Positions 1-8,531 of a DNA stretch of 64,000 nucleotides are shown piece by piece. The DNA is from Gammaproteobacteria bacterium (lineage in GTDB: Bacteria; Pseudomonadota; Gammaproteobacteria; Steroidobacterales; Steroidobacteraceae). The stretch spans positions 62,001-126,000 of the forward strand of contig DAIDHD010000083.1 of assembly GCA_027459765.1 (NCBI GenBank). The letters are read 5' to 3'. The position numbers and the translations under genes are program-made. Below the pieces are notes generated by a model. That model did no database searches. It saw only the letters and a list, made by a program, of their open reading frames with translations, and had not been told where the DNA came from. The first letter of the stretch is position 1, and each line of letters starts with the position of its first letter.

Positions 1-88
1 CGTGCCCTCTCCCGGGGAGGTGGCGTCGCGACGCGCTGCATCGATTCGTGGCGTTCGCGGATCGGCCATCGTCCCCGGGTTTCGATAT

Positions 89-436
89 CTACTTCGCAGT
101 GGCAGCCATCTTGTGATGCTCGGCCGCCAGCGCCCGACTCTCGGCCGCCGCCGCCTTCAAATCCTTGGTCAGCGCATCGCAGTGCCTGCTCTGCAGGGCA
201 ATGGCGGGCTTTCCCGCGGTGCGATAGGCATTCGCCATGGTGTGGTGCCAGTCCGCCTTCGCGTCGAGACCGGCGGCCTGATCATCGAACGCCTTGGCAA
301 TCGCCTCGTGATCGGCAGCGCTGCTTGCCGCAGTGATCTGCGCAGCGGTCACCGGGGGCGCAGTGCCCGCGAACGCGACGCTCATCAAACCGACGGCGAG
401 CACGAGGCTGCCGAGAAGTGCTGTGGAACGATTCAT
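89..436 (-). CDS. small exported protein of unknown function, copy 1 (paralogue at 30817-31164)
   Basis: 115 aa with signal peptide; shares AHEAIAKAFD..., HCDALTKDL.AAAAESRALAAEHHKMA with the copy at 30.8 kb. Confidence 0.75.
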   Translation of the reverse strand: MNRSTALLGSLVLAVGLMSVAFAGTAPPVTAAQITAASSAADHEAIAKAFDDQAAGLDAKADWHHTMANAYRTAGKPAIALQSRHCDALTKDLKAAAAESRALAAEHHKMAATAK

Positions 437-584
437 GTAAGTGCTCCTGATCGAAAAGTCTGAGTGTTCGCAGCGTTTTGTCCATCGCTACGGTTCAGCA
501 GGAGTACGTGCGCGAAGCGTCAATCACTCCGCCGATGCGCGGACCGGGGCTAAGGAAATATACGTAGATGACGCGAGTCGCGCG

Positions 585-1160
585 TCAGCTCTCCGCGTGC
601 TGCAGAAGCTCCAGCAGCTTCCTGCGTGCGCGATGGACGCGCAGCTCGACCGCCTTGGTCGTCAGTCCAAGCTGTGCTGCCGCATCGCGATGGCTCATGC
701 CCTGCAAGGCGGTCAGCACCAGAGGTTCCTTGAGCCGCGGCGGCAGTGTGGCGATGGCGCGATCAAGCGCAGCCAGGCGCACGTCGCTGCCATCGTGGGT
801 CTCGCGGTCGGTGTCGGGAAGTTCGACAGCAGCAGAATCAGGGTCGGAAAGTCCAAACCAATGCATGAGTTTTCGCCGAACGGCATGGCGACGCGAGACG
901 TCGCGGCACTTGTTGAGCAGGATGGTGCGGATCCAGGGGCCGAAGGCCTGGCTGGCATCGAAGCGTGATAGCGATAGCCAGGCCGCTACGAATGTGTCCT
1001 GGACGATATCGTAGGCGTCATCGCTCTGGCCAACATAGCGACGCGCGATGCGGTAAAGCGTTGCCTTATGCAGAGTGACGAGAGCCTCGAAAGCGGCGCG
1101 ATCACCGTTCCTTGCGGCGCTGGCAAGATGCGCATCGTCGTGCGCTTCGAAATCGCTCAC
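585..1160 (-). CDS. ECF-type RNA polymerase sigma factor (CnrH-like position)
   Basis: sigma-70 region 2 (YDIVQDTFVAAW) and region 4 HTH (GMSHRDAAAQLGLTTKAVELRVHRARRKL). Confidence 0.88.
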   Translation of the reverse strand: MSDFEAHDDAHLASAARNGDRAAFEALVTLHKATLYRIARRYVGQSDDAYDIVQDTFVAAWLSLSRFDASQAFGPWIRTILLNKCRDVSRRHAVRRKLMHWFGLSDPDSAAVELPDTDRETHDGSDVRLAALDRAIATLPPRLKEPLVLTALQGMSHRDAAAQLGLTTKAVELRVHRARRKLLELLQHAES

Positions 1161-1591
1161 GGCGCATCCGCGTTGAGTACCCTGACGACGGAACGGTCGA
1201 AGATCGTGGCCTGTGCCGGGGTCAGCACCTCACGCATGCTGAGCACGTGTGCGGTTGTCGCTTCCTGCAGCTGCCGCATCGCCTGATGGAAGTGTCCGAT
1301 GGCCTGTTCGGCCGCAGGACTCATGCGGTGGTCGGTGACGATTGCCTGTGCCAGGTCGTGGTTGGCGAGGCGCATTTCCGCCTCCAACGCTTTGCGTTGG
1401 ACCGCGAAGGACGCCTCTAGTGCCTCGATCCTTGTCTCCTGCTCCTTGGACAGGGCAAGGTCGTGGTGAAGCACACGATCGAGGCCCAAGTTGCTGTCTG
1501 CTCCGCCCTGCCCGAGGCGAACCCCGAGCCATCCGCCCAGCACGGCGAGGAGAAAGGTGAGTGGGATCAGGCCAAGGGCCGCGCGTTTCAT
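1157..1591 (-). CDS. periplasmic heavy-metal sensor protein, CnrX/metal-resist-like
   Basis: single N-terminal TM then helical domain (HHDLALSKEQETRIEALEASFAVQRKALEAEMRLANHDLAQAI); overlaps sigma gene by 4 bp; start at internal ATG. Confidence 0.7.
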   Translation of the reverse strand: MKRAALGLIPLTFLLAVLGGWLGVRLGQGGADSNLGLDRVLHHDLALSKEQETRIEALEASFAVQRKALEAEMRLANHDLAQAIVTDHRMSPAAEQAIGHFHQAMRQLQEATTAHVLSMREVLTPAQATIFDRSVVRVLNADAP

Positions 1592-1872
1592 CGCGCGTCG
1601 CCGACCAGGAGTGTCGAGGCCGCGAGTCGGGTGTAGGGCGCCAGGGCGCTGGCAGACCCATGCACCTCGTGCGAGGCGGCCCACTGGTGCCCAAAGGCCA
1701 AACTGGAAACAGTTCCAATGGCCAGTATTGCGATCTGAGCAGCAAACGCACCGGCGTAAGTGCGACGCTCAGCCGTCCGGGCCTCGACGTCCCGCCATAT
1801 GGCCGACTCCAGTCCGGTCAGCGATCGGTCCAGGGGCGCCCTGGCCAGCCGATCCAGGTCATCTTCCAACAT
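1588..1872 (-). CDS. putative membrane anti-sigma factor, CnrY-like by position
   Basis: 94 aa with one TM (FAAQIAILAIGTVSSLAFG), 4-bp overlap with the CnrX-like gene; paralogue at 32316-32600. Confidence 0.55.
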   Translation of the reverse strand: MLEDDLDRLARAPLDRSLTGLESAIWRDVEARTAERRTYAGAFAAQIAILAIGTVSSLAFGHQWAASHEVHGSASALAPYTRLAASTLLVGDAR

Positions 1873-1991
1873 AAGAACAATCCTTTGCCGGTCAACTGGT
1901 CTAGGTACGCGCTGATTCTACCGCCCCCTCATCCGAGGGGTACGGGGTCCCGCCGCGTACCCACCCGGAAGTCATCGGAATCGGTGAGGAA
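1873..1991. promoter_or_regulatory. divergent promoter region of copper cassette copy 1 with dyad CCCCTC-ATCC-GAGGGG (1925-1940)
   Basis: intergenic sequence strongly conserved with 32601-32724 although the flanking genes have diverged. Confidence 0.6.
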
Positions 1992-3422
1992 ATGCCTTTT
2001 AGAAGTGCTATTGGATTGGCGGCGATCATGGCCACCCTGCTGTCCGGGTGCGCCACGCCTCGCGCGGCACAGATGATCCCCGAGGCGCGGAGTCTCTATG
2101 CGGCGCGCACGGCCCTGCCAACGTCCCCGACGGAGAGCCTCAAGGGCGCCAGCAACGGCTTGACCGGGCGGCTGAGGCGTCCAGTAGACGGCGACGCCGC
2201 GGTTCAGATCGCGCTTGTGAACAACCCCCGGGTTGCCGCCATCTACGCCCGCCTGGGATTTGCGGAGGCCGATCTCTACGATGCCGCGCGGCTCTCCAAT
2301 CCGGTCCTTGGGTACACGCGACTGACCAGCGGATCCGAAGCCAGCAAAGTCGACTGGAGCCTGTCACAAAATTTCACCGAGCTCCTGTTCCTTCGGTATC
2401 GACAGGCAGGCGCAGAGAGCCAGGCGCTGCTGGCCAAGCAGCAGGTCGCGCGCGAGCTGCTCGACCTCGAAGCCGAAGTCCGGGCGGCGGATGTGCGCTA
2501 TATCGGGAGCCGCACGAGTGCCGAAATGCGTGAGCGAGTTGCTCAGGCCACGCGAGTGTCGGCCACCTATGCGCAGCAGCTATTTGACGCCGGGAACATC
2601 AGCGCGCTGCAACTGGCCAGAATGCAGGAAGCCGCAACGTTAGCCGCCAATAGCGAACTGCGCGCCAACGCGATCGCGACGAGCGACCGCAATACGCTGC
2701 TCACCGTGATGGGACTGACCACTGATGCCAAGGTCGATCTCGTGGGTGAATATCCGTTACCAGTGAAGGTTGATCTCCAGGCGGCCGAACTCAGCACCTG
2801 GGCTGCTGGCAATAGGCTGGATCTCTTGAGTGCCCGGGAGGCGCTGCGGTTCGCAACCATTGCGCAATCGCACGCCCGACGCTGGCGATGGTTTGGCGAT
2901 ACCTCGATCGGCATCGCGCGAGAAAGAGATGGTGCGGTCGGTCCCGTGCCCGCCGAAACGCTGACGGGTCCCACCGCGAGCATCGCACTGCCGATCTTCA
3001 ATCAAGGTCGAGGCACCGTGAGCCGTGCGCAAGCTGCGGTTCAGCAACTGAACGCCAACGTGCGTTCACTCGAAGTGTCCATCGCCAACGAGGTACCGAG
3101 CCGTATTGCCGCTCTGGAGGCCGCACAACAGTCCGTGGCGCTGTACCGGGACCAAGTCCTCCCAACGCAGAAACGCATTGTCGAGGAGAGCCAGAAGCAG
3201 CAGAACTACATGTTGATCGGCACCTTCGAATTGCTTGCGGCGAAGCAACACCAGATTGAAGGATACGAGGCTTACATCGACGCGCTTCGGGATTACTGGC
3301 TTGCCCACGTCGACCTTCTGCGCGCCACAGGTGGTCGATTCCCGGGATGGGTGAGCGGCCCGGACGGTCAGGTCGCTGAGCCGCTGGTATTCAACGCGAC
3401 CGCCGCCGGAGATCGTCCATGA
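1992..3422 (+). CDS. TolC/CusC-like outer membrane efflux lipoprotein, copy 1
   Basis: lipobox (MATLLSGC), OEP repeats; ends in ATGA overlap with the multicopper oxidase. Confidence 0.85.
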   Translation: MPFRSAIGLAAIMATLLSGCATPRAAQMIPEARSLYAARTALPTSPTESLKGASNGLTGRLRRPVDGDAAVQIALVNNPRVAAIYARLGFAEADLYDAARLSNPVLGYTRLTSGSEASKVDWSLSQNFTELLFLRYRQAGAESQALLAKQQVARELLDLEAEVRAADVRYIGSRTSAEMRERVAQATRVSATYAQQLFDAGNISALQLARMQEAATLAANSELRANAIATSDRNTLLTVMGLTTDAKVDLVGEYPLPVKVDLQAAELSTWAAGNRLDLLSAREALRFATIAQSHARRWRWFGDTSIGIARERDGAVGPVPAETLTGPTASIALPIFNQGRGTVSRAQAAVQQLNANVRSLEVSIANEVPSRIAALEAAQQSVALYRDQVLPTQKRIVEESQKQQNYMLIGTFELLAAKQHQIEGYEAYIDALRDYWLAHVDLLRATGGRFPGWVSGPDGQVAEPLVFNATAAGDRP

Positions 3423-4723
3423 CCGTGTCCCGTCGCTCGTTGATCACTGCAGCCGGGGCTGCTGCGCTGGGTGCGACTGTGCGCGCGGCATCGGCGCCTG
3501 CGATTCCCAATGTCACAAATGCGGGCCAGCCATCGCGCCACGCCCACCAGCGAGTGAAGACGCTGAATGGCTGGACACTGCCGTACAAACTGGTCGGGGG
3601 CGTCAAGGAATTTCACCTCGTCGCCGAAGAAGTCGATCACGAGTTCGCACCGGGGTGCAAGGCCAAGTGCTGGGGCTACAACGGTGGCACGCCGGGACCG
3701 ACCATCGAGGCCACGGAAGGCGAACGCGTGCGAATTCTCGTCACCAACCGATTGCCCGAGCCTACCTCGATTCATTGGCACGGCATCCTTCTGCCCTCAG
3801 GCATGGACGGTGTCAGCGGTCTCTCGCAGCCCTCGATCGGACCGGGCGAGACGTTTGCCTACGAGTTCACGCTACGTCAGCATGGTACCCACATGTACCA
3901 CCCGCACGCCGATGAGATGGTGCAGATAGCCGTCGGCATGATGGGACTGTTCGTCATTCACCCGGCGGCGGGCGAATCGGTCCCGATCGACCGAGATTTC
4001 GCCTTCCTGCTGCACAATTGGTCGCTGCATCCGGGCACGTTCCGGCCCGATCCCTCGATCATGCTGGATTTCGATCTGTGGACCTTCAACAGCAAGGTGT
4101 TCCCGGCGATCGAACCGCTTGTTGTGCGTGCCGGAGAGCGCGTGCGGATCCGGATCGGCAATGTGTCGATGTACAACCACCCCATTCATCTGCACGGTCA
4201 CGAGTTCGATGTCACGGGTGGTGATGGCGGCCGATGGTCGCGCGATCGTTGGCGCAAGGAGGTCACCGAGATCGTCGGGGTTGGGCAGATGCGCGATCTC
4301 GAGTTTGTCGCCGCGCCCGGGGACTGGGCGCTGCACTGTCACATGTCGCATCACACGATGAATGCGATGGGCCACGGAATACCCAATGTCCTCGGTGCGC
4401 GCATTGCGGATTCGGACGCCAACCTCGAGTCGCTTCTACCCGGCATGATGAACATGGGCGCCAACGGCATGTCAGAGCACCAGGCGCATGTCGAGGCAAT
4501 GAGCTTGCCCGGACCGGCCAATACGCTGCCGATGATGGGTGGCGAAGGTCCATATGGGGCATTGGAAATGGGTGGCATGTTCACAGTCGTCAAGGCCCGC
4601 CACGGTTTGACCGCGGATGACTTTCGCGACCCAGGCTGGTACGCGGCGCCGGAAGGAACGGTCGCCCGGATGATCAGCGAAGATCCGGATTTCGGGGCGC
4701 CGGTGCGGCGGCCCCGCTCGTGA
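3419..4723 (+). CDS. Tat-exported multicopper oxidase, copy 1
   Basis: RRS Tat signal; copper motifs HWHG, HMYHPHADE, HPIHLHGHEF, HCHMSHHTMNAM. Confidence 0.92.
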   Translation: MTVSRRSLITAAGAAALGATVRAASAPAIPNVTNAGQPSRHAHQRVKTLNGWTLPYKLVGGVKEFHLVAEEVDHEFAPGCKAKCWGYNGGTPGPTIEATEGERVRILVTNRLPEPTSIHWHGILLPSGMDGVSGLSQPSIGPGETFAYEFTLRQHGTHMYHPHADEMVQIAVGMMGLFVIHPAAGESVPIDRDFAFLLHNWSLHPGTFRPDPSIMLDFDLWTFNSKVFPAIEPLVVRAGERVRIRIGNVSMYNHPIHLHGHEFDVTGGDGGRWSRDRWRKEVTEIVGVGQMRDLEFVAAPGDWALHCHMSHHTMNAMGHGIPNVLGARIADSDANLESLLPGMMNMGANGMSEHQAHVEAMSLPGPANTLPMMGGEGPYGALEMGGMFTVVKARHGLTADDFRDPGWYAAPEGTVARMISEDPDFGAPVRRPRS

Positions 4724-4762
4724 TCAATGTCAGTACGCTAGCAATTTAATCAGGAGAAATCG

Positions 4763-5119
4763 ATGAAGACCTTTGTCCCGCTCACGGTGCTGCTGCTCGG
4801 ACTGGTGGTATCCGGGGTTGCGAGTGCGCACGCGCACCTGCATTCGTCGGTTCCCGCAAATCACAGTACCGTAGCCGCGGCGCCCAAGCAGATTGCACTT
4901 GAATTCAATGAACCTGTGCAATTGACCGCCTTGACCGTCCAGAAGGGAGATGGTCCGGCCACGAAACTCGGGCCCCTTGCTGACGCTCCTGCCAAGTCGT
5001 ACTCGCTTACTTTGCCGGCGCTCGAGGCCGGAAGCTACATCGTCAAGTGGCGAGCGGTCAGCGACGACGGGCACGTCATGGCGGACAAGGTGCTCTTCAC
5101 CGTCGGACCAGCCAAGTAA
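4763..5119 (+). CDS. copC: CopC-like copper-binding periplasmic protein, copy 1
   Basis: signal peptide then AHAHLHSSVPANHSTVAAAPKQIALEFNEPVQ...YIVKWRAVSDDGHVMADKVLFTV. Confidence 0.9.
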   Translation: MKTFVPLTVLLLGLVVSGVASAHAHLHSSVPANHSTVAAAPKQIALEFNEPVQLTALTVQKGDGPATKLGPLADAPAKSYSLTLPALEAGSYIVKWRAVSDDGHVMADKVLFTVGPAK

Positions 5120-5167
5120 CCAACGAGTGGCGCATCTGCGCCGCCGGTCGCCTACGCAGGCAACACC

Positions 5168-6040
5168 GTGGATATCGACACGCTCGCAGTCCTCACCAAG
5201 GCGTTGGCCTATGGCGCGCTCTTGCTCGGCGCGGGCGGCGCATTGTTTCTCGCGCTGTTCGGGACTCGCCTGAACGCATCGACCGAGGCCGTTCGAAGCG
5301 CAGCGATGATGGCGAGCGGCGTCGGTGCGGTGGCGGTTCTGGTCTGCTATCTGCTGGAAGCGGGCCGAATGGCAGGCGAGATTGCCGGGGTGATGGACCA
5401 CGCGATGCAGCGTCGTCTCATCCACCTGCCGCTCGCCGCCGCCACGTCAGCGCGGCTCCTGGGTGCCACGCTGCTCATCGCGGGAATAGCACCGCGAGAC
5501 GGTGAGGCGAAGATACTCGCAGTGATCGGGGCCACGCTGGTCACTGCGTCCTTTCTGCTCGTGGGGCACTCTGTGACTCATGAGCCGCGCTGGCTCATTG
5601 TATTGCTCTTGGAAGTGCATTTGCTTGTGGCCGCCTTCTGGATCGGCTCGATTATTCCGCTGATCCTGGTGGCGCGGAGGGAAGCACCTGCGGTCGCGTA
5701 CCAGGTCGTGGAACGATTCTCGGCGCTGGCGGTTGTGCTGGTTCCGACGATGGCCGTTGCCGGACTGGTCATGGGCTGGATGTTGATCGGCGGGCACTAC
5801 TCCATTCGAGACGCCTATACAGCCTCACTGACTGGAAAGTTCGGGCTGCTAGTTTTGGCGCTGGGTCTTGCGGCACTGAATCGGGCGCGGCTGGGTCCGG
5901 CATTGGTTGCAGGGACGGACTCGGCAGTGCGGCGCTTCTCGCTAAGCCTGTCGATTGAGCTTTTCATTCTGCTCGGCGTCGTCGCACTGACGGCAACGTT
6001 GACGAGTCTGTTCTCTCCACCGATGGTAGGCATGTCATGA
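5168..6040 (+). CDS. copD: CopD-like copper resistance membrane protein, copy 1
   Basis: multi-TM; HLLVAAFWIGSIIPL and VGHSVTHEPRW motifs; follows copC. Confidence 0.85.
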   Translation: MDIDTLAVLTKALAYGALLLGAGGALFLALFGTRLNASTEAVRSAAMMASGVGAVAVLVCYLLEAGRMAGEIAGVMDHAMQRRLIHLPLAAATSARLLGATLLIAGIAPRDGEAKILAVIGATLVTASFLLVGHSVTHEPRWLIVLLLEVHLLVAAFWIGSIIPLILVARREAPAVAYQVVERFSALAVVLVPTMAVAGLVMGWMLIGGHYSIRDAYTASLTGKFGLLVLALGLAALNRARLGPALVAGTDSAVRRFSLSLSIELFILLGVVALTATLTSLFSPPMVGMS

Positions 6041-6483
6041 ACCAGCCCCTGGATGGTGATCGTGAATCGCCTTCGCACCCTGCGCCGCGTCCGAAGCCGC
6101 CGGCGTTTGGGCAGGATTGCACCGTTGGCGATCGGCTGCGGCTCCGATGTCTGAGAAAGGCCATAGGCGAATACTTCTACGCGCGGCGGGGAGCTCGGCA
6201 ACTGATAGCTCTTCGGCGCCAGCTGTTGCAGAGTAGCCCCGGCTTGAGTCCGCGGGCCGTCATGGCGCGAGTCGCCATGTTGTGGTGCGGGGTTTCACAG
6301 CAGGAAGCAGATGTTCTCCTCCAGCGAGCACAGGAGTCCTTTGGCGAATGGCCGAGCCACCATGACATCACGTTCCGGAACTTCGCGGTCTACCTGCTCG
6401 TGACCAAGTACCTGCGAACCCGGTGTGCGACTGGCACGCAACTCGATTTGCAGCGCATCGTTGCGAAGTGGATCCCGACCTGA
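6037..6483 (+). CDS. conserved hypothetical protein, last gene of copper cassette copy 1
   Basis: 148 aa; 4-bp overlap with copD; close paralogue at 36772-37218. Confidence 0.75.
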   Translation: MNQPLDGDRESPSHPAPRPKPPAFGQDCTVGDRLRLRCLRKAIGEYFYARRGARQLIALRRQLLQSSPGLSPRAVMARVAMLWCGVSQQEADVLLQRAQESFGEWPSHHDITFRNFAVYLLVTKYLRTRCATGTQLDLQRIVAKWIPT

Positions 6484-6598
6484 AGGGATCGGGTCGCATC
6501 GGATCTCCAAGGCACCCGCGCAGATGTACCGCCAAACCGGAGCCCGGCAATTCGAGTAATCGTATCTGCTGGATCGCCGTGCAGAGCCCGGTTTCTAT

Positions 6599-6715
6599 TG
6601 CCAAATCTACTGCCAAATCCGGGGGTCCGGGGGGATTGGAGGGGACAAAAATACGAAGGAATTCCGTAAGTTATTGATTTCTAGAATGCGTCTTCGAATC
6701 CCTCTCTCTCCGCCA
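6599..6715 (+). repeat. attachment junction A: paired TGCCAAATC repeats (6599-6607, 6611-6619) plus tRNA-3'-end-like core 6693-6715
   Basis: same organisation at 45056-45175 and 48123-48245; integrase adjacent. Confidence 0.85.
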
Positions 6716-8088
6716 GTTTTCTCCCGCCCCTTCAATGACTTGGCCGCTGGCCCACCCCGCTTAGTGGCAAATCCAGTGGCAAATCGGATATCCGTTGCCT
6801 GCGGCGACGGCGGAAATTTCATTTCGAATGGACGCGCGATCGGCCGAGTGATTTGAAGGCTGCCCGCCCACGCTCGGCTCCTCTTCAAAGGCCGCTCCGA
6901 ATTGATCGCCGCCCGGATCCGCTCGACATCGGATTCGAGCGCGCCGCCCGCCCACGCTGCATAGAAGCGCAGCATCGTCGAGATGCTGTGGCCATGCTGC
7001 CGAGCGACCCAGAGGGCGCTGCGGCCAATCATCAGGTCCCAGCTCACGGACGTGTGCCGGGCCACGTACGGGCGGCGATATCGGATCTTCGTCAGCCGGC
7101 GCAGTGTCCGCTGCCAGCGCATGCCGAGGTACTGAAGATTGCAGATTGGCTGGCCGTCGGCCTTGAAGAACAAGAAGTCGTGGTCAATCACGCCTGCTCG
7201 CACGAGCCCATCTCGAAACGCAAGGTGCCGCCGGAGCACGCCGATCGCTCGCGGGCTCAAGACGATGCGGCGGTCGTCGCCGGTCTTGGTGCAGTCCTTG
7301 TCGATGCCGTTGACCCGGGCTTTCGTGACATCGAGCGTGCCGCGGATCGCATCGTAGTCGCTGACACGCAGCGCGATCTCTTCTGAGGGTCGGAGGCCTG
7401 TGAAGAACCGGAACTCATCGTAGTTCGCCTGGGCGTCGCCCCAGTCCTTGCGAATCGCCGCAACCAGAGTCTCGGCTTCGTCGAGCGCGAACGGGTCAAC
7501 GATCGGTCGATCCTTGCCCTGAATGCGCGCTCCTTTGAGCTCCCGCGTCGGGTCGTGTCTGTCGGGATGATTTCGGTACCCGAACTTGAACGCTCGCCTC
7601 AGGACGCTGACGGCGTTGTTGTAAGTTTTCTTTCCCCACGGCGGTGTGTCAGCGATCCGCACGAGCTCGGAATAACTCACATCGAGGAAGCGCCGCGCCC
7701 CAACTGCCCGCCGCCAAACGTGGTCCAGCGTCCGTCGATAGGTCGTCAGAGTCACCGGCGCCAGGTCGTGGCGCGCGACGCGCGCCAGGCAGTGCGCCAG
7801 GTACTCGTCGAACACCTGCTCGCACGTCCGCGCAGATCCTTCGCGTGGCGTGCGATTCAGGTGGCGGTAGTCGGGGAACTCCTCCGCAAATAAGAATGTG
7901 CCGGCAGCGATTCGCGCCTTGATACCGAGGAGATGCTGCCGTGCGCGGCGCAGATTGGTTGGTGTCGGAACCCAGGGTAAGGTGGGGCGATATCGAACGC
8001 CCTTGAAACCAAATGTGAATTGAATTCGGCTCTGACCGGCGGGGATGACACCACCGGATAGCGATCTTCGGCCCATGCTGTGCCTCAC
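6607..8088 (-). CDS. int: tyrosine recombinase/integrase of element 1
   Basis: TGLRPSEEI (Arg box) and ARHTSVSWDL...ARQHGHSISTMLRFYAAW (R/H/Y box); C-terminus reads across att core. Confidence 0.9.
   Translation of the reverse strand: MRHSMGRRSLSGGVIPAGQSRIQFTFGFKGVRYRPTLPWVPTPTNLRRARQHLLGIKARIAAGTFLFAEEFPDYRHLNRTPREGSARTCEQVFDEYLAHCLARVARHDLAPVTLTTYRRTLDHVWRRAVGARRFLDVSYSELVRIADTPPWGKKTYNNAVSVLRRAFKFGYRNHPDRHDPTRELKGARIQGKDRPIVDPFALDEAETLVAAIRKDWGDAQANYDEFRFFTGLRPSEEIALRVSDYDAIRGTLDVTKARVNGIDKDCTKTGDDRRIVLSPRAIGVLRRHLAFRDGLVRAGVIDHDFLFFKADGQPICNLQYLGMRWQRTLRRLTKIRYRRPYVARHTSVSWDLMIGRSALWVARQHGHSISTMLRFYAAWAGGALESDVERIRAAINSERPLKRSRAWAGSLQITRPIARPFEMKFPPSPQATDIRFATGFATKRGGPAAKSLKGREKTGGERGIRRRILEINNLRNSFVFLSPPIPPDPRIWQ
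6765..6785 (+). repeat. paired TGGCAAATC repeats at left end of element 1, possible integrase arm sites
   Basis: TGGCAAATC at 6765-6773 and 6777-6785, same 12-bp period as the right-end TGCCAAATC pair. Confidence 0.5.
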
Positions 8089-8164
8089 GCGGAATGTGAG
8101 CGGGAAACACTACCCGGAATACTTCAGTGGAGAGCGGATGCGACACGGCTGCGGGTCGGCCCGA

Positions 8165-8416
8165 TCAGTCGTGTGCCCGGTTTTGTGCGATCTTCGATAA
8201 GCCGTAAAGCGCGATTCCCATCCAGACGACGTTGATGGCCGCGGAGGGATATGCCCCGTTCCAACCGCTGTTGATGACGAATCCTGCGCCCGACAGGACA
8301 TTCAGCCACTGGTAGATCTTGGATTTCGACGTTACGTGTCCGGTATTCAGAAGCACCTACGCCGTCAGCATCATCACGGCGGCCGCCCAACCTACCACTT
8401 CAACAGCGATGCGCAT
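8165..8416 (-). pseudogene. CBU_0592-like small membrane protein with an in-frame TAG
   Basis: ATG at 8416 gives MRIAVEVVGWAAAVMMLTA*VLLNTGHVTSKSKIYQWLNVLSGAGFVINSGWNGAYPSAAINVVWMGIALYGL; TAG at 8357-8359. Confidence 0.6.
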
Positions 8417-8531
8417 GGCGTCCTCCAATGACCGCTAAAAAAAGTTTCGACCGTGATGGTAATGAAAGCGATACAGGCAAGCGAACGCGCGTGCGCCAAT
8501 GGCCCGCTCTCGAAACGTCCGGCCGTCGCCT

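Noticed and set aside
2-463. + strand ORF at the window start as a gene
   Set aside because: It overlaps the conserved exported protein on the minus strand (89-436), which has a paralogue at 30.8 kb.
6693-6715. tRNA gene at the att cores
   Set aside because: Only the T-loop to CCA portion is present at 6693, 45153 and 48223; no D-arm or anticodon arm lies upstream, so these are att cores.
8357-8359. Selenocysteine reading of the internal stop
   Set aside because: The codon is TAG, not TGA, and no SECIS-like hairpin was evident.
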